Assembly: GCA_004380135.1 (NCBI GenBank)
Contig: QXCR01000034.1
Span: forward strand, 248,001-312,000
Source of the DNA: Stemphylium vesicarium
Lineage: Eukaryota > Ascomycota > Dothideomycetes > Pleosporales > Pleosporaceae
Length of the DNA: 64,000 bases
Direction: 5' to 3'
Positions within the stretch are counted from its first letter, which is position 1. Each line of letters opens with the position of its first letter. A model generated the notes under the pieces. It saw only the letters and a list, made by a program, of their open reading frames with translations, searched no databases and was not told where the DNA came from. Both the position numbers and the translations under genes were made by a program. Shown here piece by piece: positions 8,934 through 20,122 of the stretch.

Positions 8934-11900
8934 AGGTTTTGATAGTAGTTTCAATGTGTTAGTTTAGATGAGGTGATTGACAGCTTTAGAAGCTACTAGC
9001 AAGCGCATAGTAAGCGAGGTTGGCGTGAGACGTGATTTGAACATTTTTGCAAAATCCTTCACGACGATGAGGTTCAGCGTTGCCATCAGCGTCAAAGCAC
9101 CGCAAAGGATCCTAGAGTCGTTCAGAAACTCTCTAAGCGAAGCAGGAGTCAGATGCGCCTGTTTGCGAGCGGGTGAACGATAAAGCGCGAGTCATCCCGC
9201 TAACTTGGATTGCGGATGATTTGAGTTGCTCGGAACGCAAACGGTCCGACCCAAACCTTGGTGAGGAGGCTGCGTAGAGTATCGCCAGTACCATGGAAAG
9301 TTTTGCGGCGCCTCTCCGAGTCCTCCCGCGAAGGGACACCCTTTCATCGCGTACGGGAAGCGACCGGGAGGGATAATCGTTGGGACAAGCCCACAGACAG
9401 TCCAGCCGCCGACCAAACGGGCCGATGTTTCGGGAGAGATCCAAACTCGGGAGATAACCGTCAGGGATCAAGCGAACATAGAGAGGAGAGGTGAGGCTGC
9501 TCAATATTGATGTCTGGTCGCGGTGTGCGCTCCGTGCTGCGCTCACAACAGATTGACCTCCTCCGTTAGCAAGCTGCATAGCATTTGTTCGCTTGCGGCG
9601 AGCAGGATGCCTGCCATGAGGTGCAGGGCGTATTCCGCGTCGTCCTCCGACTGGCCGGCCGTTCTGAACCCCGAAGATCCCCATAGTGTAGCAGGTGTTG
9701 GTAATTTGAAAGACACTGGACAGGTACTTAGATGATATGCGCGACTATTGAATAGCCCGCGTCCTGCATCATCTCGCAGCTCGAGCACGCAAGCGACACG
9801 CTGCATACGTTACAAGGGATCTCAGAATGCGTCTGTACTGTCGATAGATGAGGCCTGGATGCTTAGAATGCATCATGTTGTGCTTCATCGGCGATTGGGG
9901 GGACTGTCGATTACATACAGAATGCATCATAGATCCAGATGGAATAAGTATTGCCTACCTAAGTATGGCCTATTCAGGCTGACAGCCGTTTCAAAAGCAT
10001 TGTGGTGCCCTGGGCATGGTGCATGTCCAAGCAATGTTGCCATCACGGTTATAACGAGGAAAGCGTCCGCAGCCTTTGTGGGGAAGGCAATCTTACAGGG
10101 CAGTGCCCCGATAATTGTCAGTGCCCCGATTGCAATGGTACTGGCTGAGTCGCGCGACACGGCAACAGGGCCTGCAAGATAAGCAGAGTTTTGAGGGACC
10201 TCGTTAACCGCGAGGATCCCAAGATAAGACCGAGCGGTTCCTGCAGAAAGCCTGTAGACGTCAACATGTTCACTTAGTGGCTTGTCTAGGGCCTTGCAGC
10301 ACAGGGACCATGGAACAAGACAAACGTGGGGGGCTGCCTCTCTGTGTGGTCATGCAGGTTGCTCGTGTTGGAGCGTGCCGTCCAAGTGACTTGCAGCTGA
10401 GGGCAACTTGATCATTCGTCAGCACGGACATGGGTAGGATGGCGCCTGGAGCTGTTTGTAGGATGTTTGCCTGCTCTCTGGTAGGAGCGCGGTCTCATGG
10501 ACCGAGCGTTCCTATCTCGCTTGTCGTGAGAAGAGTGTGGTTGAAGTGCTTGGAGGAAAGGGTCCTCTGCACGGATTGCGCAAGCCATGGACAGCAAGAA
10601 AAACAACCGAACAGGAGTTCCTACGACCGATCCAGACTGGCATCGCTCTCGCCGGACCCCGATCAGGGCAAGGCCATGACCATGAGTCCAGGTCGGTCTT
10701 CTCCTGACCGATTAGGAGAAGAAAGCTCTGAGGCGCTCAGAGCGAAGCGAAGCATTGAGCTTCTTGACGCGCCCATCTGGGCCGTTTGCAGCATGGATTG
10801 ATCTGCGCTGAGATGTGAGAAAATTGTGTTGAGGGATTGCGACAGTCATCACAGAGGCGGCAGTTGTGAGGGTGGTGTGTCGTGCATGTAGGCTTGAAGA
10901 TCGTCGCTGCATGTCAAGCCAACTTTTTCTAAGCTTGCAAACGGCATGAAGCATCACAATGGCGAAAGATAACGTCTTCCATGGTCGCAAAACGTGACCA
11001 GACAGGCGTCGCTGGACCGAGACACAGTGCGAAAGAAGTTCCTTGCATGATCAAGACGAGGTGTGCCTACATCTCAGCTCATCGACACGAGGCTCCATAA
11101 CCCTATTCAGCGCCCCGTGTGCGCAAATGGTCGGCTTACGAGAGGTGGGTTGAGGCAAAAGCTGAATTTGACCTAGGCGGCGGCTGTGGTTGTGAGACCT
11201 GATGCTAGCGCTTGCGAGATGGTGCCTCTCGCAGAGCAGAGCATTATCACTCAAGATAGCGAAAACCGGGCCTGTGAAATTAGGATGGGGCAAGCCGGCT
11301 GTGGCATGGTGGACGGATAGCGGCAGCCGGTGGTGAGGTTATGGCTGGGTGGTGTGGGAAGCACCTCATGACTGCTGAAACCGATAAGTGGTTTCCCTTG
11401 TATGATTATGCCATGAAGCTTGAATAGGAAGCCTCGTACCTAGTACCTAGATTTGCACGTCAGTCATCTGCCCGTCCGGCGCAGGGCCGCGCAGATGACT
11501 AGCGAGGATATTCGTCATGGAGGGGACGTCGCCGCGTCGCGCTGCTATCACGCACTCGGCGAGAGGTGTCACCAGATAGAGGCCCTTCGGCACTACAGCG
11601 CCCCCGCGGCCGAAAATTCTACGCTGGAGTCGTTCGCTGTGTTGCAGCGAAAATCGCTCTGGACGAGCGAATAGAGGGCGCAGCGGGCTACAGCGTGCTG
11701 GCAGCGCCGGAGTGGCCAAAGGGCAGCCAGGTGCGTCGAGCGAATGGGAGGCGGGCAGCTCTGCACCTGTTCGCTGGGTTGGCACACTGGGCCGACTAGT
11801 GCGGATTGGACGGCTAGGTGAGGGGTGCATGCAGCAGAGGGCAAAGCAGACTTAGCAGAGGCTACAGCGCTTGCAAATTAATTCTGAAGTTTCCTTGGCT

Positions 11901-12129
11901 GCATGTCAGCCCGTGCGGAGTCGACCAGGGTGGCCCGTGGACCCTGCCCGCACCATGCTGAGGTGACTGGGGTCAGCCGTAGCGTGTGCCTGAGCGCGAC
12001 TTAAGTAAATGCCCCATCCATCCTCCCGTTGCTCCACACGGCCCTTCCGCACGAACTCACCACTATCTCATGACTCTTAGCTGAGCCATCTGTTCATAAC
12101 CCGCTGCCCGCCCCTCTTCAGACAGCCCT

Positions 12130-12182
12130 CTCCATCCACTCAACACCATCACCACCACTACTACTACTACCACCACCTCCTG
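12130..12182 (+). repeat. ACC/ACT trinucleotide-rich leader
   Basis: A simple-sequence stretch of CACCATCACCACCACTACTAC-like units lies about 70-110 bp upstream of the Ecl1-family ATG. It sits in the likely core promoter or 5' UTR. Confidence 0.7.
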
Positions 12183-12246
12183 CGATAACATCTCGTCGGC
12201 GGCTGTACTACAACAACTACTCTATTATATATCACCACACTTCGCA

Positions 12247-12729
12247 ATGGCTTCCCAGATGGAGTGCTTCAACGACTTCTGTCTCTCGTGCGACCGCCAG
12301 ATTGCCGAGAACGGCGTCTACTGCTCACAATCATGCCGCTTAGCCGACCTTGAGAAGGCTGGCAGCACCGCTCAGGCGCCCTCGCAACTCTCATCATCCG
12401 CCTCGTCCTCATCCTCGTCCAGCAGCGGCTTCTACCTCGCACCAGCAATCAACTTCTCGGCATACAAGGGAGCTTCGAGCTCACAAGCCGCACCATCCAG
12501 CCCGTACCACTACTACCCAACCACAAACGGCAATTACTTTGCACCACCCACGGCAACTAGGCAATCACCACAACGCAGCCTGACCCCCTCATCATCACGG
12601 TCGTCACTAGCATCACAGTCGTCCCAAACCCAGTCCGGCATCTCGCGGCAGGCAGCCACCCAGCTCAACAGCTACATGCGATCCTTCGACCAAACACGGG
12701 ACGTCAAGAGGCGGTACACACAGTACTAG
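12247..12729 (+). CDS. Ecl1-family life-span regulatory factor
   Basis: Single exon, 160 aa. The N-terminus carries the short zinc-binding signature of the fission-yeast Ecl1/Ecl2/Ecl3 family: C9, C14LSC17DRQ, then YCSQSCRLADLEKA. In S. pombe these small proteins extend chronological lifespan and respond to zinc, sulfur and amino-acid starvation. The rest is low complexity: a serine run around residues 47-61, then Q/S/T/P-rich sequence. A short basic end (about DVKRRYTQY) follows. Such tails are usual and poorly conserved in filamentous fungi. It is isolated in a gene-poor stretch with long flanks on both sides, which suggests extensive regulation. The family call rests on the cysteine signature only; the exact regulatory role here is inferred. 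Confidence 0.8.
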   Translation: MASQMECFNDFCLSCDRQIAENGVYCSQSCRLADLEKAGSTAQAPSQLSSSASSSSSSSSGFYLAPAINFSAYKGASSSQAAPSSPYHYYPTTNGNYFAPPTATRQSPQRSLTPSSSRSSLASQSSQTQSGISRQAATQLNSYMRSFDQTRDVKRRYTQY

Positions 12730-15700
12730 GCCCGCCTACCCGGCAAGTCTGTCAATTTAGGAGTTTGGTTTTACGACATTCACGACAACCGAACGAACGC
12801 CTTGCGTCTTTCGGCTCTCATCATCCCTCATCTTCAGTTTTGCATTGGTCTCAGCGCCTCGAGCGGCCGGGACTGGCATGGGTTCACGGAGTTTACCTGC
12901 ATATCCATCACCGCTGTGCTGCCTTCTAGTTTTGTACTATTTCCTTTGTCAAGATACGTGGACGCGGTGTACGATCAAAAGTATTTATATATCCCCTTTG
13001 CTGTTTCTAGGGGACAGGATCAAAGGAGCATATCAGTCTGTGTTATTAGGTGCATTTGCAGCCCCGGCGATGGGTTTGCCTGCGTTGGTGCCTAGGGGTG
13101 CCTGGTATATGCGCTTGCATCGAGACCATTATGGTCAGGACGGTTGGAAATTCCTCTCACTCGTGCCGACAGTGTACGTCGTGCTTGCTTTTCCGCTCTC
13201 GCCGTAGCTTAGTAGTAGTAGCTTCTCAAATGGAAGAAACGACCATGAGCACAGACTCATGGCCATGCCATACACACAAGACTACTTCACCACTCGCATG
13301 TTCCCTTGCCGTTGACGCTCAAATGACAGTCTCGCACGACGCCTTGTCCAACACGCTCGTGTCTTAGTGCCGTTGCAGGTCGCACAAGCCCCTCCCCCGC
13401 ACGTGACGGGGCACTCTGTCGTTCAGTGTTTGGCCCCAGATAAGCACAGGCCTGCACAGATGAGACATGCCCAGGCCCAGTGCTCTGTCCCTCTACATAG
13501 CCGTGGCGCTTTAGAGTTTGGATGCTGCGCAGTGCATGGTCAGATTGGTGAGACGAGGCACGGTTGGCCTCTCGACCGGAATTCCTTCTGGTCGTCCTCT
13601 GCGGGCCAGGAAGAAATTTTCACCATGATCCAGAAGCCAGCCACGGCGGCCATGGATGTCTGCAGCAGCAAGTGAGGCCGGAGTGGCGATGGTCAGACAC
13701 ACCTGGACGTTGTTGAGGGGGTTCCCAACGAGCAGGACGCATCCACTCTGGTGCCGCGTCCCCTGCCCTGGGTAGGAGCTGGCGCTGCGTGAGCCCTTGA
13801 AAACACCAACTCGTCGCCTGCATGACCTGCGCGCATTGGTCCGCCACCTCTGCATGCTGCTGTCCAAGCCCTGCCATTGGCGAGGGCTCGAGGAGGTGGG
13901 TCTGGTCCTCTTGGCTTCTCCGCACTTTCGTGAACGGCCCGTGGATTGTCATGGGTACCGGCTACAGGGCGCATCCCACCAGTCGCTATGCGCGCGAGAA
14001 AAAGCAAGTATCCCACGCTTCGTCATGCGGCATTGGGGACAAGGAGGGCGAACTCGCGATTGCGCAACTCTGGCAGCGTCATCCGCGATGCCCAATCCAT
14101 CTCCACCGCCGGGCAGTGTGTATCGTGGGCCTCCCTGGCGGCTGCCTCACCGTGCTGCAGAGAATTTTTTTCCTATGCTGCTACCTGGGCTGCAACGACG
14201 TCGCTCCGGATCTCATCCGCGGTGCCAGCGCAACAGCAGGCTCCACCGAGTCCACTTACCAAGCGAGCCCCGGAGATGATTGTGGCCCATCCGAGCCCCA
14301 TCGGCCTCCAGCTCTCGTCTAGCGCTCCACGGCTCTGAGCGCTCACGACACTACTGCCTCTTAGCGACTCCGGTGGTTAGGTCATCGATGGACATACAGG
14401 TGCGACGTCTGTCGAGCACTCGTGTGACAGAGGCTAGTGTCGAGCCAGATCACTCCACTCACAGCTCACCTCGCTTGCAGCACGAGCTTGGCCCATGGTT
14501 CCGAGATCCGAAGACGCAAAGAATCGATAACCGCCACGGGCCGCCTCAGGACATCTCAAAGTTACTCAGAACCCCTACAAAGGACCGATGCAGTATACAC
14601 TTCGCGTGCAAGCAGCCTGTCCTTATCGTGTCCAAACCATGTTTCGCTAGCTCAAGGCCGCAGCCCGCTATCGCAGGGTTAGGCTGCTCGGGTACTGACT
14701 TCAGCATGGGCCATACTTCGCGACGGACCGGAGATGCTCATCAAGTCCCCGACGGCAAGTCGGACTCGCACAGGGCGTGTTGAGCCTCTTCCAGGCTCTC
14801 AGGAGCCGCAGCCTGCTACGGAGACGCGACACGAAAAAGAAAAATCAGATTTTGCTTCAACAGCGGCAGCCTGCATCCTCTCGCCCTGGGACCGGTAGTT
14901 TACCGCCGTCTGATCGCCGTTTCCGACGGCCGCCCCGGAAAATGAGCCGTCACACTCAATACTGTGTTGCGGCGATCGCATTGCCCTTTACATCGCGTAG
15001 TGCTCACTGATCCCAGAATTTGCATTGCTATCGCCGTCCATGCACGCCGACTCCAATCGCGCAAGACTGCAGATCCCAAAGAGACCAGTTCCCATGGTAT
15101 GCTGATCATCGATAGCATCTGGACGCCGATTGTTTGGCTGAACGACAGACCGAACGCAATTGCCCTGATTACAGCTAAGCCTCAGCACCAGCACCAGCAC
15201 CAATGCAGGAGACATGGCGACACAACTCGTTGGTTTCCGGGGAACTGACCATTAGACTGACCATTTGAACGAATCTCATGGCATGCTTCGAACCATCTGA
15301 GATGATCATCTTGACTCTATGCAAGGAACCCGCTCGCGCACATGTTTCCTGGAACGGCAGGCCGGGAGACGCATGGAATGTGTCAGGCGTCATCACTATT
15401 GGCAATGCCACGGTGCGAAAATCCAACCTATCACATCATCTCGCTTATCACATGGATGCTGATAGGCAAACTTTGGGTTGTACATGCGTCTCACATACAC
15501 TCACGTACACAGTTCATGTCTATCAAATCATACTTTCAGCCTTGGTAGATTGGCGTTCGATCACTAGCTCAATCAATACCATTTTCCAAATTTGCCGACA
15601 CTAGAAAGTCAGCAAGCGCATGTACTAAACATATACCCAGATGTGGGAGTATAGTTGGCTGACTCGAGATTAGGCATTGAAGAAGCGCATGATTGCATCA

Positions 15701-17246
15701 CGAGAAATTACCACTAAAGCGCTACTTGGCGTCTAACAGCCGTCCCTGACTCGTACAAGATCTGCCAATGTTTAGGTTTCCTGTGGGGTTGCCCGGTACG
15801 CCCCGTCACGATCAGATCGCTGGATCGCAGGATCTCTCTTCGTCACATCTGTGCAATTGGTGTCCTCCGAGGAGCCTCCTGCCTTAACATAGCGCACATG
15901 CCATAACCGAGAGAACGTGAGTATGGACACAACTTGACTTGGCCAAGTGTAGTCCATACGTTCGCTACACCCTCATCATTACCCACACTACACTGAAAGT
16001 TAACGGCGCGGCCAAAAGTACCAAGACCCAGCGCAACTCACGTGGGCGCAAGACCCAACAGGGTCGTACAGCAACACCACCACCATTACCGTCACATCCC
16101 TCGGACCTAGAAACAACGTTATCGCCTACATAGTCGCTTCACTCCGGCTCTTTGGGGCTGATCTTGAGCCCAACAGGTTTTTGGGCAGCCAGCCACAGCC
16201 GGCGGTTCTCGCGCCCGTAGCGAATTATGAAGCTCCGAAATGCCACCGTTGGAGCCAAAAACAGGAATGACATTCATTCAACCGTTACCGTGTAACGCGG
16301 CAAGGCTGAAAAGGACCACATTTTTCGCAACGTGGTGTAAGTATACCCGTCGACGGATCGTCTAGACTGTGACAAAGTGTCGGGCAGCGAAGGATTATCG
16401 AACAGGGGTGTTGTTGCTATGGTTGCGCGTCTTGCGACCATGGCAAGTAGATCAGATCCTGGGACAATGACGACGATTGTCAAGTTTTTTTTCTTACAAT
16501 CCATGTTGCTGGTGGGTAATCATACGCAAGACTGTGGCGAAGGACATTGATTGCGCAAGCTGCGGCAAGTGACATGTACACAGGTAGGGCACCTGCAGAT
16601 TTTAAAGTTTCGAATGGCGTGGGGGTGAAGACGGTAGTATGTGACACTGTGGCGAAAAAAAAGACCTCAGGCGCGAGTTGCGGCAAGAGAGGGTATCGAG
16701 GTTGAGATGATACAGGCCCATCGATGCCGATGTGACTTGACGTACAGTTCAGCAACAGGTACGCTCCATGCCCTTTGACACGCGCCAGAGACGATGCACC
16801 AGCGCGGACGAGCGGAGACTGGTCGTCATCGCAACTGAGACCAGAGACAGAATTTGAAGGTGGAAAAAGTTTGCGTATGCAATGCTGACTTTCGAGATTA
16901 ACTGACATCAATGGACGACTCTAGAGAGCCATACGGCCATACGCCCGGCCGTCTGATTCAGACACCGGAATGAGCCAAAGGAGAAATTTGTAGACCCCAT
17001 AAAGGTTAAACTCCAGAATGAAACCTCCAGTCCACCATTGGAGGATGAGGTAGTGACAGTGAGAGCGCCAGATAACCAATCAGAACCCTATTACCAGAAG
17101 AGAAGTATGACAAGATGAAGAAGAACAAGAAGAGAAAAGAAGCTCGTAGAGAGAGCAAAACGTCCAAGTCATTGGACCACAGACTCTGAACATCACACCT
17201 AAAGTTCTCGCCAAAGATATCACATGAAGTCGAAGGGATCTTCCCA
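12730..17246. other. Long gene-free interval
   Basis: About 4.5 kb. Between about 13,370 and 15,250 there are overlapping open frames of 100-167 codons on both strands (for example plus 13822-14322 and plus 14280-14783). None has a recognisable domain, and the strands compete equally. No intact mobile element was seen. An imperfect CAGCAC repeat lies near 15182-15203. The last part (about 16,950-17,246) should contain the 3' UTR of the minus-strand gene that ends at 17247. Confidence 0.45.
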
Positions 17247-19574
17247 TCAAACACCCATCATCTTCTTCCTCTGCTTCTCAGCCCACTCTCGACTCGCAAT
17301 GCGACCACGCTCAGCCGCTTCCGCTCGCGCTCTCTTCGCCGCTTCCTCCTTCTCTCTCCTCTCACGCTCCCGAGCCTCTTTCTCTATGCGGTCGCGGTTG
17401 AACACCTCCCTACCCTTCAGCTTCTGCTGTGCTGCATCGACGGGCGTGACGATAGCTTTGGGCACAATGATACTGTTGCGGTTCGCCGAGGAAGTAGATG
17501 TGGAGCGTGATTGAGAGAGTGGTTGCGACAGAGACACGCTGCTTCGCTTGCTTGTCAAGGATATTGAGCGTTGTTGAATCTGTGGCTGTGGTTGCGCTGG
17601 GGGCTGTTGGGGAGCGATGGTGACACCTAGTGTTGGTCTGATAGGTACCGTGACTGGTTTCCGGGCTGGTGCTTGTCGAGGTTTGATGGCAGCTTCCTTC
17701 TTCGCTGCCTCGACTTCTTCCATTCGCTTCATACGCTCTTCTTTCTTGATCCTGAGTTTCTCGGCCACGGCTGAGCCGGGCAACTCGAAATTTGCCTTGG
17801 TAGGTGCTTTTGTCGATTTCGCCAGTGGAGCCATGCTGATGCTGACGGAACGTTGCGTGGGCGCGGACTGTTTAGGAGCTTCAGCTTCTCTCTTCAATCG
17901 CTCTTCTTTCTGTGCTTTGAGCTTCTCCGCGATCCTCTCACCCGGTAGTTGGAAAGCGGGTTTCGTGAGCGGCTTATTTGATTTTGGTGGTGGAGGCATA
18001 CTGATCGGTCGTGCCTTGGGTGCTATGCCTTCTGCTTCGCGCTTCAATCGCTCTTCTTTTTGTGCCTTTAGCTTTGCCACTGTGTCGTTGCTTGAGAGTT
18101 GGAATGTGGGCCTGGTGGGCGCGCGTCCTTTTGGTGGTGGGAGAGGAGTTGGAAAAGACACGCTGACAGGTCGTCGCTTCGAAGCAAGGTAATCTACCGT
18201 CTCTGTGGGTGTTTTCTTGACCTCCTTGCCAGATACAGCGCGAACGCTGGATGCGCGAGCTATTGATGACTTCATCGGCTTCATGCTCTTGGGCGCAGCA
18301 ACACTTGGAGTTATGGATACTTTTGCAGCAGCCTTTGGTGTTTTTGTAGGTGCCTTGAAGCGTACAGCCGGTGTGGCTGTAGTTTTGGGGGGCGCTTTTC
18401 TGTCGGGCGACTTCTCATTTGATCTGTCGATTTTGGCAACTGACGTGACATTCTCTAGGGCCTCCTCAAGAGCATCGATGGCTTCAAAAGATTCCTCAAG
18501 GCGCATTGGCGATTTTGAAGGGCTTCGTGAGGCTCGCCGACTTGAGGTATGGCTCCTGAGGGGGGTCATGACATCTTCACTGGGCTTTTCGGTTGCAAGT
18601 GTCTTGGGCTCTGGCTCTGGCTCTGAGCTGATCTCGACTGAGGGCGCCGGGTGACCGGCTTCAACTTCAGCTTCAGGTGCTTCGGCCACTGTTGCCTCTG
18701 CGGCTGGCTCCTCTGTTTGAGGCTCTTCTATCTGCGGCATCTCTGGCGTAATCTGTTCAGGTTTCTCTACTTCAGCAATCTCTTGAGGAGCTTCAGGCTC
18801 GGCTGTGGGCTCATCTTGCGCCACTTCAGCAGTCGTCTCTGGCTCCACGATAGGCTCTTCTTGCACATGTTCAACTTGGGCTTCTTGCACGTTTGCGTCC
18901 GCATCATGGTTGGGTGTATCTTCTACCAGGTTCGCTTCTGCAACGTCTTCCGTTGCTTCTGGCTCTTCTTTTGTGGCTTCAGGCACATCTACTACTGGCT
19001 CTTGGGTCTCGGGTTCTGGCTCTTGCGGTTCTGGCTCTTGAGGTGGGGGGGCAACGCGCTGCGATTGTTTCATCTCCTCTTCTTGCATAGCCAATTGGCG
19101 TCGCGTGAGCCGTACAGGCTTGGGCGGTGGGGTAACGGGTCGTTCAACCTTCGCGGGGATCGCTGCGGCTCCTGATGTCACATCGTCAGCCGACGCTCTA
19201 GGAGACGTAGTCGACATAGTGTCGTTCTGACCTTGTGAGGGGGCTTCCGATTCGTTTTCGCCAGCTGTAGTGCTTGCGGGCACTTCGGGCACCTCAGGCG
19301 CTGTCTGCTCATCTTCATGTGCGGCTCCGGTTTGCTCCTCCTCATCTTCCTCAGCCGCTTTGCCTTTTTTGCCCTTCTTTCCACGACCTTTTCCTTTCCC
19401 CTTCTTCGCAGGCGTCTTCGATGGAGTCTTGGCAGGTGTCTTCGCTGGTAATTCTTCGTTGTGGTGGGCTTGTTCGGGAGGCGCATTCGAGGTAATTTCG
19501 TTCAAAGGCGCACGCTCGGTCGCGTCGATCGCTTCGTCGGTGCCCTGCTGGGCGCGCGCACGAGTTACACGCAT
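17247..19574 (-). CDS. Low-complexity protein with three basic KLKAQKEERLKREAE repeats; TPX2-like at best
   Basis: Single exon, 775 aa. I do not recognise a firm family. Residues about 1-110 are charged, with KTPAKTPSKTPAKKGKGKGRG. Residues about 180-330 are very acidic and rich in E, P, V and A. A K/R/S/P-rich middle part follows. From about 500 to 650 there are three related units of about 50 residues. Each has a proline-rich lead, a KPAFQLPGERIAEKLKAQK-like core and an EERLKREAE helix. The C-terminus is a charged coiled coil ending EWAEKQRKKMMGV. The F-x-L ... K-x-E-E-R repeat pattern recalls the TPX2 microtubule-nucleation/Aurora-activator repeats. A spindle or microtubule role is therefore a hypothesis only. 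The N-terminal MRVTRARAQQG start is shared by many fungal nuclear proteins, which supports the chosen ATG. Confidence 0.75.
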   Translation of the reverse strand: MRVTRARAQQGTDEAIDATERAPLNEITSNAPPEQAHHNEELPAKTPAKTPSKTPAKKGKGKGRGKKGKKGKAAEEDEEEQTGAAHEDEQTAPEVPEVPASTTAGENESEAPSQGQNDTMSTTSPRASADDVTSGAAAIPAKVERPVTPPPKPVRLTRRQLAMQEEEMKQSQRVAPPPQEPEPQEPEPETQEPVVDVPEATKEEPEATEDVAEANLVEDTPNHDADANVQEAQVEHVQEEPIVEPETTAEVAQDEPTAEPEAPQEIAEVEKPEQITPEMPQIEEPQTEEPAAEATVAEAPEAEVEAGHPAPSVEISSEPEPEPKTLATEKPSEDVMTPLRSHTSSRRASRSPSKSPMRLEESFEAIDALEEALENVTSVAKIDRSNEKSPDRKAPPKTTATPAVRFKAPTKTPKAAAKVSITPSVAAPKSMKPMKSSIARASSVRAVSGKEVKKTPTETVDYLASKRRPVSVSFPTPLPPPKGRAPTRPTFQLSSNDTVAKLKAQKEERLKREAEGIAPKARPISMPPPPKSNKPLTKPAFQLPGERIAEKLKAQKEERLKREAEAPKQSAPTQRSVSISMAPLAKSTKAPTKANFELPGSAVAEKLRIKKEERMKRMEEVEAAKKEAAIKPRQAPARKPVTVPIRPTLGVTIAPQQPPAQPQPQIQQRSISLTSKRSSVSLSQPLSQSRSTSTSSANRNSIIVPKAIVTPVDAAQQKLKGREVFNRDRIEKEARERERREKEEAAKRARAEAAERGRIASREWAEKQRKKMMGV

Positions 19575-20122
19575 GACTGATGGCCAATTTAAACCAAGGG
19601 CTATCGTATAGGTATGTCGAGTTGTCTATGCAGCGATAGAATGCATCAGGCAACGAATTGGTATGCTGAGGATGCTCAATGTTGACGCTGCACAAAGGTG
19701 GAGCCGCAACACAACAAATATCCCTGTCGAGTAAAGCGCGTCCGCACGCGCCAGTGGTTCTGCACGTGACTCGGGCTGTTTCACTCGGACACGCGACCGA
19801 CTCGCGGCACCCCACGATTCGTTATGTCCGCATTACCCGGGTCCGGGTCCGCATCCGTGCATGAGGTCGTTCCGGTCTGTTTCGATTTTTTTTTTCGAGG
19901 CGACAGCAGGGCAGACCCCTTAATAGACAATCGCATCTCCGAACCCCATCAACACTCGTTGCTCGTTGTTAATATATAATCTCCCTGGTCTGACTCGTCA
20001 ACATCCCCTGAGCATCGCGAACTGACTGTGTCCCATTGCGACTGCCACGTTGCAACACCGTTCGTGTCCATCTCCGCGCATCCCATATCTGGGGATCTTC
20101 ATCGCAGGTCTCCGAGTACCGG
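19575..20122. promoter_or_regulatory. Divergent promoter between the repeat protein and AGX1
   Basis: This 548-bp interval separates diverging genes. It holds a TA-rich element (TTAATATATAATC) at about 19969-19981, roughly 145 bp before the AGX1 ATG. TGACTC motifs near 19768 and 19990 match the core of Gcn4/Cpc1 amino-acid-control sites. This is plausible for a glycine-forming enzyme, but motif presence is the only evidence. Confidence 0.45.

Larger units (their letters stand above)
8866..12246. other. Long gene-free interval upstream of the Ecl1-family gene
   Basis: About 3.4 kb. Overlapping open frames on both strands (for example minus 9133-9684, plus 10430-10801) are rich in R, S and P and look like chance frames of GC-balanced DNA. 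The left end holds the MET22 promoter with a CTG microsatellite. The right end (about 12050-12240) is C-rich and pyrimidine/ACC-rich, typical of a fungal core promoter. No tRNA, rRNA or transposon signature was recognised. Confidence 0.5.

Noticed and set aside
9133..9684. 183-codon minus-strand frame
   Set aside because: Composition looks random, there are competing frames on the plus strand, and no domain or splice support.
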